From Quillaja saponaria (Eukaryota > Streptophyta > Magnoliopsida > Fabales > Quillajaceae), in NCBI GenBank assembly GCA_029379385.1, contig CM055611.1:6634001-6698000 (forward strand): a DNA stretch of 64,000 nucleotides, given 5' to 3'. This document shows, piece after piece, positions 12,298-25,046 of the stretch. Every line of letters starts with the position of its first letter. The first letter of the stretch is position 1. The position numbers and the translations under genes are program-made. The notes beneath the pieces were generated by a model. It saw only the letters and a list, made by a program, of their open reading frames with translations, did no database searches and had not been told where the DNA came from.

Positions 12298-15170
12298 TCA
12301 TAACATCTGGGGGAACATCCTCCAACCCAGTACAATCAACATGTTTAGAAAATGAAGAACAAGCCAAGTGAAGTGATGTGCCACCTTATTACCTTCCCTC
12401 CTTGAGTGAGTGAAGGTCAAGTTTCTAAACCTTCCAATGAAATATTTGCAAGCTTGCACAAATCCTCCAAAATAGCTCTTTTGACAATTGTGAACTTGTA
12501 AAGCATAAAAAAGAACCATGCAATCGATTTCAGCAACAAAATACCTTAAGCTATAGTCTCTGCCACGTAAGGTTCGAAAGCATGACCTTCATTCCACGTT
12601 GCAGCTCCCATGGCTTGTCCTTGGTAGTCTTGAATTATGGCTCCATACCCAGTAGCTTCTTGTCCAAGTAAAGCTATGTCTACATTGAGGTTAAATGTTC
12701 TAGCCAATGGAGCTTACTATCTAATTGCTTCTTTTCTCGGCGTTGAACTTGAAGCACTCACATTCTCTTTCTTATTATCCTCTAATAGCATACGACCCTG
12801 ATGGATGATAGCACTTGGTTGTGTATTTTTCTTCTTAAAGAGTAGTATGCAGCATGCCTTCCATACTCCATGAAATTGCAATGAAGCTTTCAATTATATC
12901 CTGCTCTTATTGGTGGAATAAGCCTGAAATTAGGTTACTAAGATCGTTAACTGGTATTTGGGAAAGGCAAATGTACTTGGTTCCATATTTGACTTACTAT
13001 CAAACAAGAAACAAGTGGCATGAAAACTATTTTCTCAAACATCACAATTGGAGCAGTATGTGCAACCTGGGATGCCTCATCTAGCCAAAGTCTCTTGGAC
13101 TGGAAGAAATCCCTTTATTGTGTGCTACAAGAAGTGCTTAATTTTTGGTGGAATCTTTAACCTCCATAGTTTTCCTTAGATCACATCATTGGCTAAATAC
13201 CCTGATATGTTTTGATCAAGGTAAGCTATCAAGAGCTGGTGGTAGGCACTTCTTACCATGAACTATTCATCTTTTGTTGCATGCCAAATTATTTGATCTC
13301 TTTGCAATCCTCAGCATAGAGGGATATGCTTGATTTAGTTTGCTTTAAAAGGCATGAAGATCTAGTCAATAAGAGTAGTATTTGACCCATGCAAATCATT
13401 GTCAATCAACATGTTAACCGTGGCCGTTGAAGATAGGATTTTTGGTGGAGACCATGGCTTAAAGCCATTTTGTTCAGGAAACCACTTATCCTTCCAAATC
13501 TGAACAAATTGTTCATCTCCAAGGAGCTATCATGTTCCTTTATCAATCACACTCCTAGCTTCATAGATACTCCTCTATACATAACTCAGTTGCAAACCCA
13601 AAGTTACATGCAACAAGTCACTTCTTGGGTAATACCAAGCTTTCAACGCCCAGGCTGCCAAAGAGTCTGGTACCGTGTAAAGTCTCCAAGCTTGCTTTGC
13701 TAACATAGCGAGTTTAAAACAATAGAAATTTCAAATGCCTAGACTCCCTTTTTCTTTGGTAGACAAAGTTCATCCCATTTCAACCAATGCAACTTCTTTT
13801 CATTCTCTTTTCTTCCCCACCAAAACTGACAAGTGAAGTGAGTTAAGAACATATGCTTACAGGCAATTTAAGGCATGACTTGACATAAGTTAGTATTGAT
13901 TGCACTACAGACTTCCTTTTCTATTTTTGACAGTGCTTTCTCCTTCCATCCTTTAAGTTTCTTCTAAATATGACCTTACACTCTATAAAAAACATGCATC
14001 TTAGACCTTCCGACAATAGGTGGTAACCCCAAGTACTTTGTATGACTTTTCACAGTCTTTTTTCCCATCTAAACCTGAACATTTGACTTCAAATCTTCAT
14101 TCACATTTGGGCTAAAAGAAAAGCTTTGACTTGTTTACATTAACCATTTTCCCAGAAGCACTTTCATATAGTTTTAAGATCTCCTTGATGTTAACAATTG
14201 AGGTGTGAAATGCTTTTGCAAATAATAGACTATCATTTGCAGAGAACAAGTGACAAACTGAAGGTTCTTGGGTAGCCACCTTAATGCCACAAAGAGAGCT
14301 TGTCATTTCATCTTTATGAATTAACCCAGAAAAAACTTTAGCTACCAATAAGAGAAGACAAGGTAAGAGTGGATCTCCTTGATAAAGACCCCTTTGTGGG
14401 ATAAAGCTTTCATTAGGTTCTCCATTAACAAGCACATCATAAGAGCTATTAACAAGCACGTCATAAGAAATAGTGGTTACATATCTCATAATAAGATTTA
14501 CCCAGTGAGCATCAAAATCCATCTTTATCATAGTAGTGTGCATAAATTCCCGTTCAACTCTATCATATGCTTTCGCTATGTCAAGTTTTAAAGCTAAACA
14601 CTTATTTTTTCCCTTTTGTCTTCTTTTTAGTATAATGAAAATTTTCAAAAGCAACTAGAGCATTGTCCAATATGAGTCTGCCAGGTACAAAAACACTCTG
14701 TGTATCTAAAATTATATTTGGGAGTATTATTTTTAACCTATAAGTAATTGTTTTGGTGACAATTTTGAAAAGCATGTTACAAGGGCTAATAGGTCAAAAA
14801 TCTTTAGCATGTTGTGGTTTTTTCACCTTTGGAATGATTACTATAAATGTGTGTTTAATAAATGAAGGACTCATACTCCCCCCCCCCCCCCCCCAAAAAC
14901 AATATTTAAAACACTTAATACTAATTCCACATTATCATCACCTATATCTCTGCATAATGTTGGATAAAAAAGAGTAGGCATACTGTCTTGGCCCAAGTGC
15001 TTTTTTAAGGGTGCATTTGATGTACTGTGTAAGTGATTTTTTCCTTGTGAACTCCTTCATAAGGTGGCTATTCATTTCAACATTAACTCTTCCCATAACT
15101 GGAGCTGTTGCTTCATCTATATCATAAGGGATTTGGGACTTGAATAGGTGTGTACAATATGCACAAATTA
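12298..15170 (-). pseudogene. Broken L1 reverse transcriptase / RNase H
   Basis: The longest open part (14112-14654) covers RT motifs: KLDIAKAYDRVE with the first catalytic Asp, RGLYQGDP, and a degenerate FADD box that reads FSANDS, so one catalytic Asp is lost. Upstream, from 15120 down to 14750, other frames give the KALG...MP and KDFRPIS-like regions, with a 17-base C tract (14878-14894) disrupting the frame. Downstream are KYLGLP, GWKEKALS and FWWG motifs at about 14060-13700, then RNase H at about 12700-12298. An in-frame duplication of about 24 bp near 14430-14465 repeats the residues SYDVLVN. Several stops make it non-functional. Confidence 0.85.
14878..14894. repeat. Poly-C tract
   Basis: Seventeen consecutive C residues within the LINE remnant, unusual in such AT-rich DNA. 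Confidence 0.95.
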
Positions 15171-15180
15171 GCATATTACA

Positions 15181-15658
15181 CATAACAAAAGTTGGATTAG
15201 AAAATAATTAGAGAGTGAATCAACAAAATAGAGAATGGAAACAACATACTTGAGAGGATTGATAGTGGTGTTCATATTATTGAGAGAAAACAAGGAGACT
15301 ATATGCAAAATTTTTAGGGTGAAATTAATTAGGTTGTATGGCATGAAATCCTGAATTATATTTAATTGGTGAAAGAAAAAATGATAAAATGATAAAATTT
15401 GGTGAGTTAGACAAATCTTGATTTACTTGGAAAAAGAGTACAATATTTCTTTTTGACACTTATTCAGCTTCTACATAATTTAAAAAGTCATTTTATTTAC
15501 CTTGATGATGCATGTAATAATTTTTTTATGTTAGTAAGTGTGTTTTATTTATTTAAAATTATATAATATTGGCAAAGACATCTCCAAACATTGATTATGT
15601 CATTTGTTATGCTATTGAGATATGTATCCCATGTTAAACAATCCAATTGAATATATAT
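15181..15658. other. Nothing recognised
   Basis: AT-rich flank between the truncated LINE and the next LTR-like element. Confidence 0.4.
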
Positions 15659-17051
15659 TGTCGAATTTACCACATAAGTGCACATATCGTGAACAAGTAA
15701 TAAAGTGAAAGTAGAGTGTCAAACTCATGAGAAATTAAATATAGCAATTGATAAATACTAAAATTGACCAATCCTAACTTTATCCAAATGAATGAACTTT
15801 GAGAGATTTATACTAAACTAAGCAAAAGTAAGAATATAATGAAGAAACCTAGAATTACAACTTCTTTCAACATTCACATGGATTATTATTATCTTATCAT
15901 GCTTAGTTGTGATATCGAATTACTAACCTAGGGTTCTTATTTAATTATAAATATCTTTCGAATTGCTTATAATAATATCTAACTTAACCAATTCACTATA
16001 TTTCTATGAGAATTGAAATAAGCTAGACTCATAAAGAATATAATAGCTATACAAGGTATGGAGGTATATTTCTATTCTACATACAAATTAAATTCAAACA
16101 AGAATGTGAATGAATTCAAACAAGTGCTATGTTATTCAAGTTAAAACAAATGCTATCTTATTCAAGGATAAACCTATATTTCCTTTGTCATGGTTCCTCT
16201 AAGTTGCAAAATCAATCTAATGGGTAACTAATCAATTAGAAGTATAAAGCATAGAATAAGATAAATAACTCATTTACCAAACCTCAGCAATCAAATTACA
16301 ATATAAAATCAAACTACATGTTGAGTTCCATTGCAATCCTAGAGAAGTAACTACTCCATGCTACTTGTGTAAACATGGATTCATACAAAGAAAACATCAA
16401 ATACAATGATGGTTGTTAGGCTTCAATCTTCAATCATCCTAAGCTCCCCTTGCTCATTGCATTTTTGATGCCTCTAAACTTCAAATTTTCTTAGCTAAAG
16501 TTCTATACGTATATTCCCCAACATAAACCCCTTTAAATAGGCTTCAAAACCTTTAAAAAGAAGTCAATTCGAAAGAAGAATGGAGCCGGCATTGCAGCAC
16601 TGAAGTTTGGCGCCTTAGCACTGAAAATCGGAGTGGGAAGTCATGTTGGGAGCTAGGGTGCCCCTTTTCTAGAACCTAGGCGATGGCTACCTTCCTGCAT
16701 AGTGCCCCAGTGCTAGCTTTTTGCAGCCCCAGAGCTAGACTCCTCTGCCTAGTTACCTTTCCAAACAATTTTGGGTGTTGTGGTCGTGGCACCCAATGCG
16801 TAGGAAATCTTTGTTTGACTTTATTTTGACTTCAAGTGTTTCTTTTCAGCATTAAACATATAAAATACAGAAAGTAAGTTAAGAATCAATGAAATTCATA
16901 ATTAAAGGCTAAATCCTAATTATACTTAACTACGATTCAACACTTTAAAACAAATGACTTAACTAAGCAATAGTTAAAATTAAAACTCAATATCATAGCA
17001 AATAATATGAATAAAAAAGACATATAATAAGGCTATTTCATAGACTTATCA
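15659..17051 (-). mobile_element. Probable solo LTR of a second family
   Basis: On the minus strand it begins TGATAAGTCTATGAAATAGC (17051 downwards) and ends in ...GTAAATTCGACA at 15659, giving TG...CA ends. A TATA-like box (TATTTAAAGG, near 16533) precedes a leader-like stretch, matching U3-R-U5 order. It holds a GC-richer block at about 16580-16790. Flanks are TA-rich (TATAT / ATATA), so the target duplication is ambiguous by one base. No gag or pol is attached. Confidence 0.55.
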
Positions 17052-17102
17052 ATATACTTTAACATGACTTTTGTGAAGAGAAGATCCATCCTTTCAAAAA
17101 AT

Positions 17103-17325
17103 TGAATGAAAGGAGAATTATATATTAATATGATTTCTAATGTACAAGAGAAAGCTTCTATTTATAGGTTAGAGATGTCTACCTAACATAGTGAACTTAT
17201 ACTAAGTATCAACCAAATATATAATAAACAATTACATATAATTACAGGTCTAATTTACTGACGTAAAAGAGATGATTGAGAGCATAAATCATAGGTCAAT
17301 TGAGATCCCTTGATTTATGTGGACA
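17103..17325 (-). repeat. Copia 3' LTR
   Basis: Minus-strand start TGTCCACATAAATC; aligns along its whole length with the LTR at 24465-24680, with scattered differences that indicate age. Confidence 0.8.
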
Positions 17326-17340
17326 CACCCTCCCTCAAAT
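17326..17340 (-). other. Copia polypurine tract
   Basis: The minus strand reads ATTTGAGGGAGGGTG directly before the 3' LTR, the expected place and composition for the plus-strand primer. Confidence 0.75.
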
Positions 17341-18415
17341 TCAAGGTGGTTGATGAGAGACCATGTGGAGTTTGGAAACAAGTGCTAAAAGTCTTTTGTA
17401 GAGAATGTCTTCATGAAGATATCTGTAATATGATCTAACGAAAGAACGAGTATGAGTCGGAGACTGCCACGAGTGAGATAAGGGCACGTGATATGACAAT
17501 CAATTTTAATATGTTTTGTTTGTTTATGAAAAACATCATTGTGAGTAACTTGAATAGCATTATGACTATCGTAATAAATAGGTTAGTGGAGAATAAAGTA
17601 GGATCAGAAAAAATAACATTAATGGCCCTTAGTAACCATTATAGCCATATTAACTTTGTAATAGTATCTGCAAGAGCTCCATACTTAGATTCAATAGTAG
17701 AACAAGAGACAATAGGCTATTTTTTACTATGCCATAAGATTATAGAAATACCAAGAAAGAAACAAAAACCTATAGTAGACCATATGTCAGAAGGATCATC
17801 TACCCAATCTACATCAAAGTCGGCAGTGAGCTAGAGGGAATATGTAAAAGGATAATGTAGACCATGAAAAAAAGTTCCTTTCACATATCATAAAATTTAG
17901 AGTACTACACCATAGTGCATTAGTGAAGGAGAAGACATAATTTACTAACATGATAAACTACATAAGCAATGTCTCGTCAAGTAACTATAAGATAGATTAA
18001 GCTACTAACCAACTGACAATAAAGAGTAGGATTAGGAAGAGATTTTCCATTTTGCATACTATTTTTCCAATTCTCTCCATTGGTAGTGCGGCAATGTCAT
18101 TATCAGATATGCCTAATATAGAAATCAGGTCAGTAACATATTTAACTTGAGTAAGATAATAACTGAACTGAACAGAAGTAACCTTAAGACCAAGAAAATA
18201 ATTAAGTGTACTAAGATCCTTCATTTCAAACTGCTGACAAAGAGCTAATTTAAGATCAATAATGCTTGGAGTATCACCTGTAATAATCATGTCATCAATA
18301 TATAGTAAAACCAGGATTAAACCAGAATTAGTCTGCTGGCGAAATAAGGCTGAATCATAGCTATTAGAGGAGAATCTGAGTTATGTCAATATATAAGTAA
18401 ATTTAGAAAACTAAG
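17341..18415 (-). pseudogene. Copia pol, distal part (RT C-terminal half and RNase H)
   Basis: At 17997-18330 the minus strand encodes the RT catalytic box YIDDMIITGD and the following MKDLSTLNYFLGL motif of Copia reverse transcriptases. Nearer the 3' LTR, around 17490-17570, the Copia RNase H motif appears (DSHNAIQVTHNDVFH, then KTKHIKIDCH-like residues). Stops and frameshifts separate these blocks. The upstream half of RT lies beyond the nested LTR at 22081 and above. Confidence 0.85.
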
Positions 18416-21400
18416 TATCACACCCCTAAACAGATGCATAACTGCTTCGAGGAATGGATAACTAACCCTCTGTAACCCTAACTTTATCACTACTAAACAC
18501 ACATGACTCTCGAAACAATTATATTTAAAACATAGACTTGTTACTGAATACATAATATTTACTAAAAGTTTTAGCAGAGGTTCCACACAATGTGGAACTT
18601 GCCCAAATTATAAATAATACATATTCATATTTTTATACAACAGCAACAAAGACCATATAACCAAGGAGCTCTGCTCTATTTCTCATCATGATAACAATTA
18701 ATTAGACTGTTACACAACATAAAACTAGACACCCATAGCTCTAGTGTAACTTCAAACTTTCACACCTAGACTTCAAGATTGAGATTCTGAAGCATTACCT
18801 TGCCGCTAAACACTCGGCAAAGTCTATTAATGGTAATAGCTATCCTTGAAATCCTATTACTAAAAAAAATAAACAAAGAGAGAGATGAGTCATGCGACTC
18901 CGTGAGTAGAAAATTATACCCTAAAGGTACTAGTATCACTCAAAGCACATATATCATCATTTAATCTCAAGTAACAGTTTTCATATTTTAATTCAATTGT
19001 ATAAGCACGCATGTGTAATTCTCATAAAGCTATGATTCACATGTTTTACAACATATATATCTCAATTTAAATATTTGAAGTTCATAATATTAAACAAAGC
19101 AATCAAAGCATACAAAGTAAGCAAAGGGCCAACAAAGTAACTCAACCCAGCACAACACTTTCTACCGGGCAGTTTTGTGCTCACACATTAAATAGAATCA
19201 GAAATAGAATAACTGAATCCCTTTTTCGAGTCCACCTACCGGAGCTGAGCACTCAATTCTTTAAAAACACTTATCAGAAAAATCTCATATTAGAATATTA
19301 CATCAAAACATCCGAGATGCACCTAAATTTCATTTCAGAAGTAAAAATCATTTAGAAAAGAAAAATACTTTGTTGGCCCTTATCAATCATAAATAGTTTT
19401 AAACATCAAATACAATTCACATAACTCAATCATAACAATATAATTCTTATCCATCTCTATATAACACATATATACATCAAATAATCAAATACATTAGTCT
19501 AGCAACCAAAGGGTAATAATTAACCACTCACCTTTAATCAATTTCATTCGTCACTCACACTTGTGGTCATGTGCATCGGTGATTCAATCAAACTTTCCAA
19601 AGCTGCAATTATATTTTCCAAGTGTTACTTAGTTTGAAAATTCTTAAGTTATAACATATTAGTTACAAAATCTAGAGTTACGTAGTTTTAAGTATTTATT
19701 TAAAGTTAACTCTTCTTTAGTTATTTTCACAAAGACCTTGGAGATATATTTTATTTTTGCTTATATACTTAACCAAATTTAACAAAACCAAGTTTAAAAA
19801 TTAACTTTAGGAAGTTAACTACCTTTATTATTTAGAAAATTTTCCTAAATCAACCTTGAACTCACTCGATTCCTCACATGAACAAAAACAGGGCATTACA
19901 AAAATTCCTGGTTGCCAACCCCTGATTTCAATGTTTATAGAATCTCATACTTGGGAGTTAAATTACAAAACTTTCCAATCTAGTATTTAAAGAGGTTAGA
20001 AACATTTCAACTTCAGCACACTTCTCCTAATTCATCCTTTCAGACCCTCTAATCTTAATTACTTCAAAACAGGTAAAATCAGGTTCTGAAAATCATAGTC
20101 ATGACTTTTAATACCTCCAAAATACACACATCATAGAATTAAGACTTGCACCACTTCAGATTTACTCTTTAGTATGTTAGGAACAATTTTTTTTTAGAGA
20201 TCCTAGGCTAATTCAAACTACAACCTATGACAAAGTCTCCCCAACCGATTGAAGCTTAATAAAAGTCCTGCATGGATCCAGCTACAGTCCAGTAACTCTG
20301 TCGTTAATATACTTAGAACCAGGTTACGAAATTTGGCAGACAATACCTTAAGACCCTAAGCTACATTTTCTCTTTTGAACTCTTAATTTAATTTAACCCT
20401 AAAAGCACCCAAAATATAAGATCTTTCTAATCCATGAAATCAGGCCCTACACCCCTTCAGAAACCATTTCTAACTTCAAATATTCAAGCTTGACTTAAAC
20501 TTTACTCATATCAACTTAATTCAACTCCACACTTTATCTTTCATATCATCCATTTCTAACTTCAAATGAAGAGTAACAACAATAAGAACAATAAATTCCC
20601 AGAAAAATCCAAACAAGAAATTAAATAATCAGAGTAATTTAACTTTGATAAAATCTGGGGTTGAAAAAAAAAATTGATATCAATTAAGATTCTAAGAACT
20701 AGGGCTTTGTAAAAATAATATGAAGGAGAACTTAAACTGCGTCTTACTGAAAAAAAATGAAAAGGTTTTGTGAAGAATTCTTCTAATGTTAGAAACAAGA
20801 CTTTGGAAACTCACTAGTTCAATATTAAATAATTTAATGATGGTACCTAGGTACTTTGAGATTTTCATTCTATTTTTTTAGCCAAGCCCATTTTTAGGAT
20901 CCGTCTGCCTTCCATTATGAACTAATTATTAAAATTAAATAGATTTCATTTTGACATGTGAAACTTCCTCATCTTCAATATATGATTACGAGTAAAGTAT
21001 TGAGGTCACTTGCATCTTGTGTATATACTAGATAAGTGAACATCTCCCAATATCTATAGATGATTCTTTACTAAATAAGTTCATCTAGTCTAAATTCAAG
21101 TCCTATTATAACTTTTTGGTTCTTGTCAAGTTCCACATAATAAGTCTTTAAGCTAGCAAAGTTTCCTTATGTGCCAATTGTCCAATCCAAATAGCTTTCA
21201 TCGTCAATAAGAAGGATGCCCCTGGATGGTAATTTTACACACTAAGAAATCAAGGTATGTCTTATGAAAATATGAAACAAGACACACTAAGGCCTCTACT
21301 GTAGGAAATCAAATTAAATTAGATTTGACAATATTGATTCAGTGACTTCAGTCATTACAAAGAGTAATTTTATTTGGTCAATAACGATTAATTGTGATTG

Positions 21401-22080
21401 AAAACAGTTATATTATCTATTCAATAGAGATACTATTTTTGAAAAACAGATTCAGCTATACCTACTACCTATAGACTACTTTTACCTTATCATCCTAGTA
21501 ATCATCTTATTGTATGAACTTCTAAGAGCTTCAACTAGGAACTGTAAATGTTAATATCATCACGGTTGTTGATGATATTTAGAGGTACTTAGTTAGCAAC
21601 CTATGAATGACAAACAAGGCTTGATGAGAGCAAGAACAAGGAAAGACCTTGGCTATTATGAAAGAAGCTCATGGCAGAACAGAAAAGGAAAGTAGGGCAG
21701 GGAGTCTTCTAGAACTCGGGAAGAAGAGGTAAAGAAGGAAAAGGGGAAAGGCAATGCTCCAAGCAAGGGAAGGAGGAAAGAAAGAAATAAATAAACAAAA
21801 ACAATTTAAAGTCAAAGGTCAAAAATTTTAATTTGGTGTAGAGTTTTTGTTAACTTGTACTTTTATATATATAACTTAATTTCCTTTAGTTATACTACAT
21901 TTCACACTAAATTAGATAATTTTCACATAAGAAAAAGTCTAAGAAGGATTAAAGTCAAAATCAAGTCTATACATGATGTTTGTTTATTTTAATTCTACTT
22001 TGTGTAAAATTTTATTCACCTTACCATAATAAGTTACGTACAAATGTTCTAACATGACCTTAAAATATCGAGTTATTATA
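18416..22080 (-). mobile_element. Solo LTR, 3.7-kb family, copy c, nested in Copia RT
   Basis: Minus-strand start TATAATAACTCGATATTTT-like (22080 downwards) and end GGGGTGTGATA at 18416, each one or two changes from the family ends. Flanks CTAAG (18411-18415) and CCAAG (22081-22085) form a target duplication with one mismatch. With the insert and one duplicate removed, the reverse transcriptase codons on either side join in frame. The conserved hairpin region is near 18893. Length is 3,665 bp, close to copy b. Confidence 0.85.
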
Positions 22081-24300
22081 CCAAGCCCTAAGAGCCTGTT
22101 TAAAACCATATAGTACCTTTTAAAGGTGACAAATTTGACGTGGAGAATTAAATAATCCAGGTAAAGGCTTCATATACACCTCCTCAATAAGCTCTCCATT
22201 AAGAAATACATTTTTAAGGTCCATTTAGAATAGGGACCATTTGCAAGCAGAAGCAACGACAATAAGAGCACAAACTGAAGTGAGACGAGCAACATGAGTA
22301 AATGTCTATTCATAATCAAAGCCATACTCCTCTGTATGTCCTTTTGCAACCAATCATACCTTGTAACATTCAATATTGCCATCTACAAAAGTTTTGATCT
22401 TGTACACCCACTAGCAACCTGATAACAGATTTTCTTAGTGGTAGATCAACTAAATCCTAAGTATTGGTTTTAGTGAGAACATATAATTCTTCATTCATAG
22501 CTTTTTTTCCAAAGAGAGTCACAGGAAGCTTCTTTAAAAGTGGTAGGTTCATGCAAAGTTGCAAGTGTTAAATAGCAATGATAATCTTGTAAAAGAGTAT
22601 TGGGTTTACGAATCATACCAGAAGAAGGGTATATCTCATAAATAAATAGTGGAGAAGATGGTAAAGGATGTATGGACATGGATGAAGGAAAGTAGACTTG
22701 GAGTAGGGGCAAGAAGAGTTAGTTGAGCTAGAACCAAAGCTGAAGCTGAAACTAGATCTGAATCTGGAGTTGCAACTAGATTTAGGAACGGAAACTGGAG
22801 TATCAGAAAATAGATTCGACTAGGAGAATGGATTGGCAATTCTAAAGGAGGTTGTGATTTTGGATTGTCAAATGAGCATATCTTAAAAGAAATTATCTTT
22901 CCAAAACAAAATATAATAAGAGACTCTTAAACTTTTTGAAATGGGATCAAAACATCGATACCTTTTTTGGGTTATTCCATACCCAAGGAAGTAACACATG
23001 CAAGAGCATGGTTTAAGTTTATGTCATTCATATGATTGGAGTTGAACAAAACAGACACAACAAAACACAAGTAAGAGACTATAATTTGGATATTACCATG
23101 TAAAACCTTATAGGAGACTTATTTGATAAAACAATTGAAGGAGTATGATTTATAATGTAGACTGCAATGAGAGCAAGCTTCACCCCATAATGACTTAAGA
23201 AGAAAAGAAGAATGTTGTAAGACATTAGAGGTTTCAATAATGTGTCTATGTTTACGTTCAGCCTTACTATTTTATTTAAAGGTACCGGGAAAAGAAGTTT
23301 GAGCAATGGTTCATTCATGTGCTAGCAATTGTGAAAATTGTGTGGATGTGCATTCATTTGCATTATCATATTAAAATTTTTTAATAGTGTGAGAATACTA
23401 TTTATGAACTATTTTAACAAAGTTTGCATAAATAATTAAGAGTTCTGATCTATTTTTTAAAAGATAAATCCATGTAGAATGAGAAAAATCATCCTAAAAA
23501 ATGAAAAAGTAACAAGAACCCCCTGAGTAAGTACTGGGGAAGGTCCCCATACATCGAAATGTATTAAATAAAAAATTTCTTTAAACCTTGACTCACTAAT
23601 ATTAAAAAGTAATTTGGATTGTTTACTGATTTGACGTGGTGGACAATGAAAATCAGAAATAGATGCTTACCCTCACTAACCATTTGAAATAAGAGGACGA
23701 AGCTTGGACAATGATGCATGTCCAAGGTGTGAATGCTAAAGTTCTGGATGGAAGGTGAAATGATCTATCTTACACCTTGTCCCAATCACTTTCCCCATCC
23801 ATTCTTTCTGAACAGTGCAACCAGAAGAGATGAATTTCACAGCAATAATCAACAATTTGATCAAGGGATATAAGCTTGTGAGCTAATGATAGAATGAGAA
23901 AAGTGTTAGAAATAAAATGTGTAGATGTAGAAATATCTCCTATACGTGTGGTGTATAATAGAGTACCATTAGTAGTGTGTATAAGAGAAATATAATTGTT
24001 TTGTGTAGTGTGAGAAAATAAACTAGAATCAAAAGTCATATGGTTGCAATATATAGAATCAAGTAACCATGATGTAGAAGTTACTGAACATGCAAAAAAG
24101 CTAGGAAATGAAGAATCAATATTATCACTATTGTTATCACACTAGGATTGTCCATGATGAGAAATAATCACTAGTTTTTCTAGAGTAAGTTGCATAGTGA
24201 TGAAAGAAGACATAGTAGATAAAGTGTTATCCTTAGTAATAGTAGCTGGATGCTAGAAAAGGTGAGACTCATCGGAGATTGAGAGTTGACATAGGTAGTG
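22081..24300 (-). pseudogene. Copia pol, proximal part (protease region, integrase, RT N-terminal half)
   Basis: Reading the minus strand from about 24075: a degenerate protease region (WLLDS...CNHMT; the DSGA active-site box is damaged), then the pre-integrase motif HSHLGHASLSKLRPL near 23700, integrase pieces (HFDVWGPSP near 23560; a YIINHTPSIVLSNKSP segment near 23110), and the RT start (YEETFTHVA-like and MDLKNVFLNGE-like segments at 22170-22330, then YGFKQAL near 22100). Frames change repeatedly and stops are frequent. Confidence 0.8.
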
Positions 24301-24448
24301 CCTTTTTCATCTAGAGGTCTTAGGTGATCCATTTGTGAAAAAGATGAGACAAATGAAGGTCTGAAAAGGCTTAAAAATGAGATAAGCTAACCTTCCACTT
24401 GCAAAAAATTAAAATAATAAATATAAAATAAAATAAGATGCCTTAAAA

Positions 24449-24462
24449 GAATCTGGTACCAA
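24449..24462 (-). other. Copia primer-binding site
   Basis: The minus strand reads TTGGTACCAGATTC just inside the 5' LTR, close to the TGGTATCAGAGC site complementary to initiator tRNA-Met used by most plant Copia elements. Confidence 0.75.
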
Positions 24463-24464
24463 GT

Positions 24465-24680
24465 TGAATAAAGGAGAAATATATATTGAGATGATTACTA
24501 ATGTACAAGAAAGAGCGTTTATTTATAGGCTAGATATGTTTACCTAACATATTGAACCTAACTAAGTAACAACCAATTACACAATACACAATTATATATA
24601 ATTATAAGCCTAATTTACCAACATAATGGAGATTATTGAGAATATAAATTATGGTTGAGATCCCTTGACTTATGCTAACA
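24465..24680 (-). repeat. Copia 5' LTR
   Basis: Minus-strand start TGTTAGCATAAGTCAAGG. Contains a TATAAATAAACG box (about 24520) and pairs with the LTR at 17103-17325. Confidence 0.8.
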
Positions 24681-24812
24681 AAAAGAAAAAAAAAAAAAAA
24701 AAAACAAAAAAACAAAAAACAAAACAAAAAACCAAAACAAAAACAAAAACCAAAACCAAAAACCAAAAAACAAAAACAAAACCAAAAAGCAAAAATAAAA
24801 AATAAAAAAATG
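24681..24812. repeat. A-rich (AAAAAC)n low-complexity tract
   Basis: About 130 bp made almost only of A with periodic C, directly abutting the Copia 5' LTR. Confidence 0.9.
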
Positions 24813-25046
24813 TATTGGTTCAACTATTGAAATCTCTTGATATCATCCTAATAACTTAATATTGAATTATGCCTTGTTCTAGGATGAGAGGAATTTATAA
24901 TAATAGGAAGAACTACTTCTTGTTGTGTAACTGATACTAAATTTGTTGGGCCTTATAATAACCAATACATTAATGTTCATGTTAGAATGGTTGTATATGA
25001 CTAGTTGTTAATAAGTGAATAAAATGTTACACAAAGTAAACTTTAC
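24813..25046. other. Short spacer, nothing recognised
   Basis: AT-rich DNA between the A-rich tract and the next LTR. Confidence 0.4.

Larger units (their letters stand above)
12240..15180 (-). mobile_element. L1-type LINE, 5'-truncated
   Basis: The minus strand encodes, in order, the end of a LINE reverse transcriptase N-terminal region, the RT core, the zinc-knuckle-type C-terminal region, and an RNase H domain (RVT_3 type) ending with the motif SRREGNKVAHH. It finishes in a poly-A tail, seen as a T tract at 12239-12251. The endonuclease is missing, so the copy is 5'-truncated, as usual for L1 insertions. A TA-rich repeat abuts the tail and obscures the target duplication. Confidence 0.85.
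17103..24680 (-). mobile_element. Ty1/Copia retrotransposon with nested solo LTR
   Basis: Bounded by two similar LTRs (17103-17325 and 24465-24680), with flanks AAAAT and AAAAG that differ by one base. The minus strand carries a primer-binding site next to the 5' LTR, a polypurine tract before the 3' LTR, and the Copia gene order protease-like region, pre-integrase, integrase, reverse transcriptase, RNase H. Removing the nested 3.67-kb element leaves about 3.9 kb. The space between primer-binding site and protease is only about 0.4 kb, so most of gag is missing. Confidence 0.9.

Noticed and set aside
24602..24823. Phe-rich 73-codon frame on the minus strand
   Set aside because: Translation of the A-rich low-complexity tract and LTR edge.
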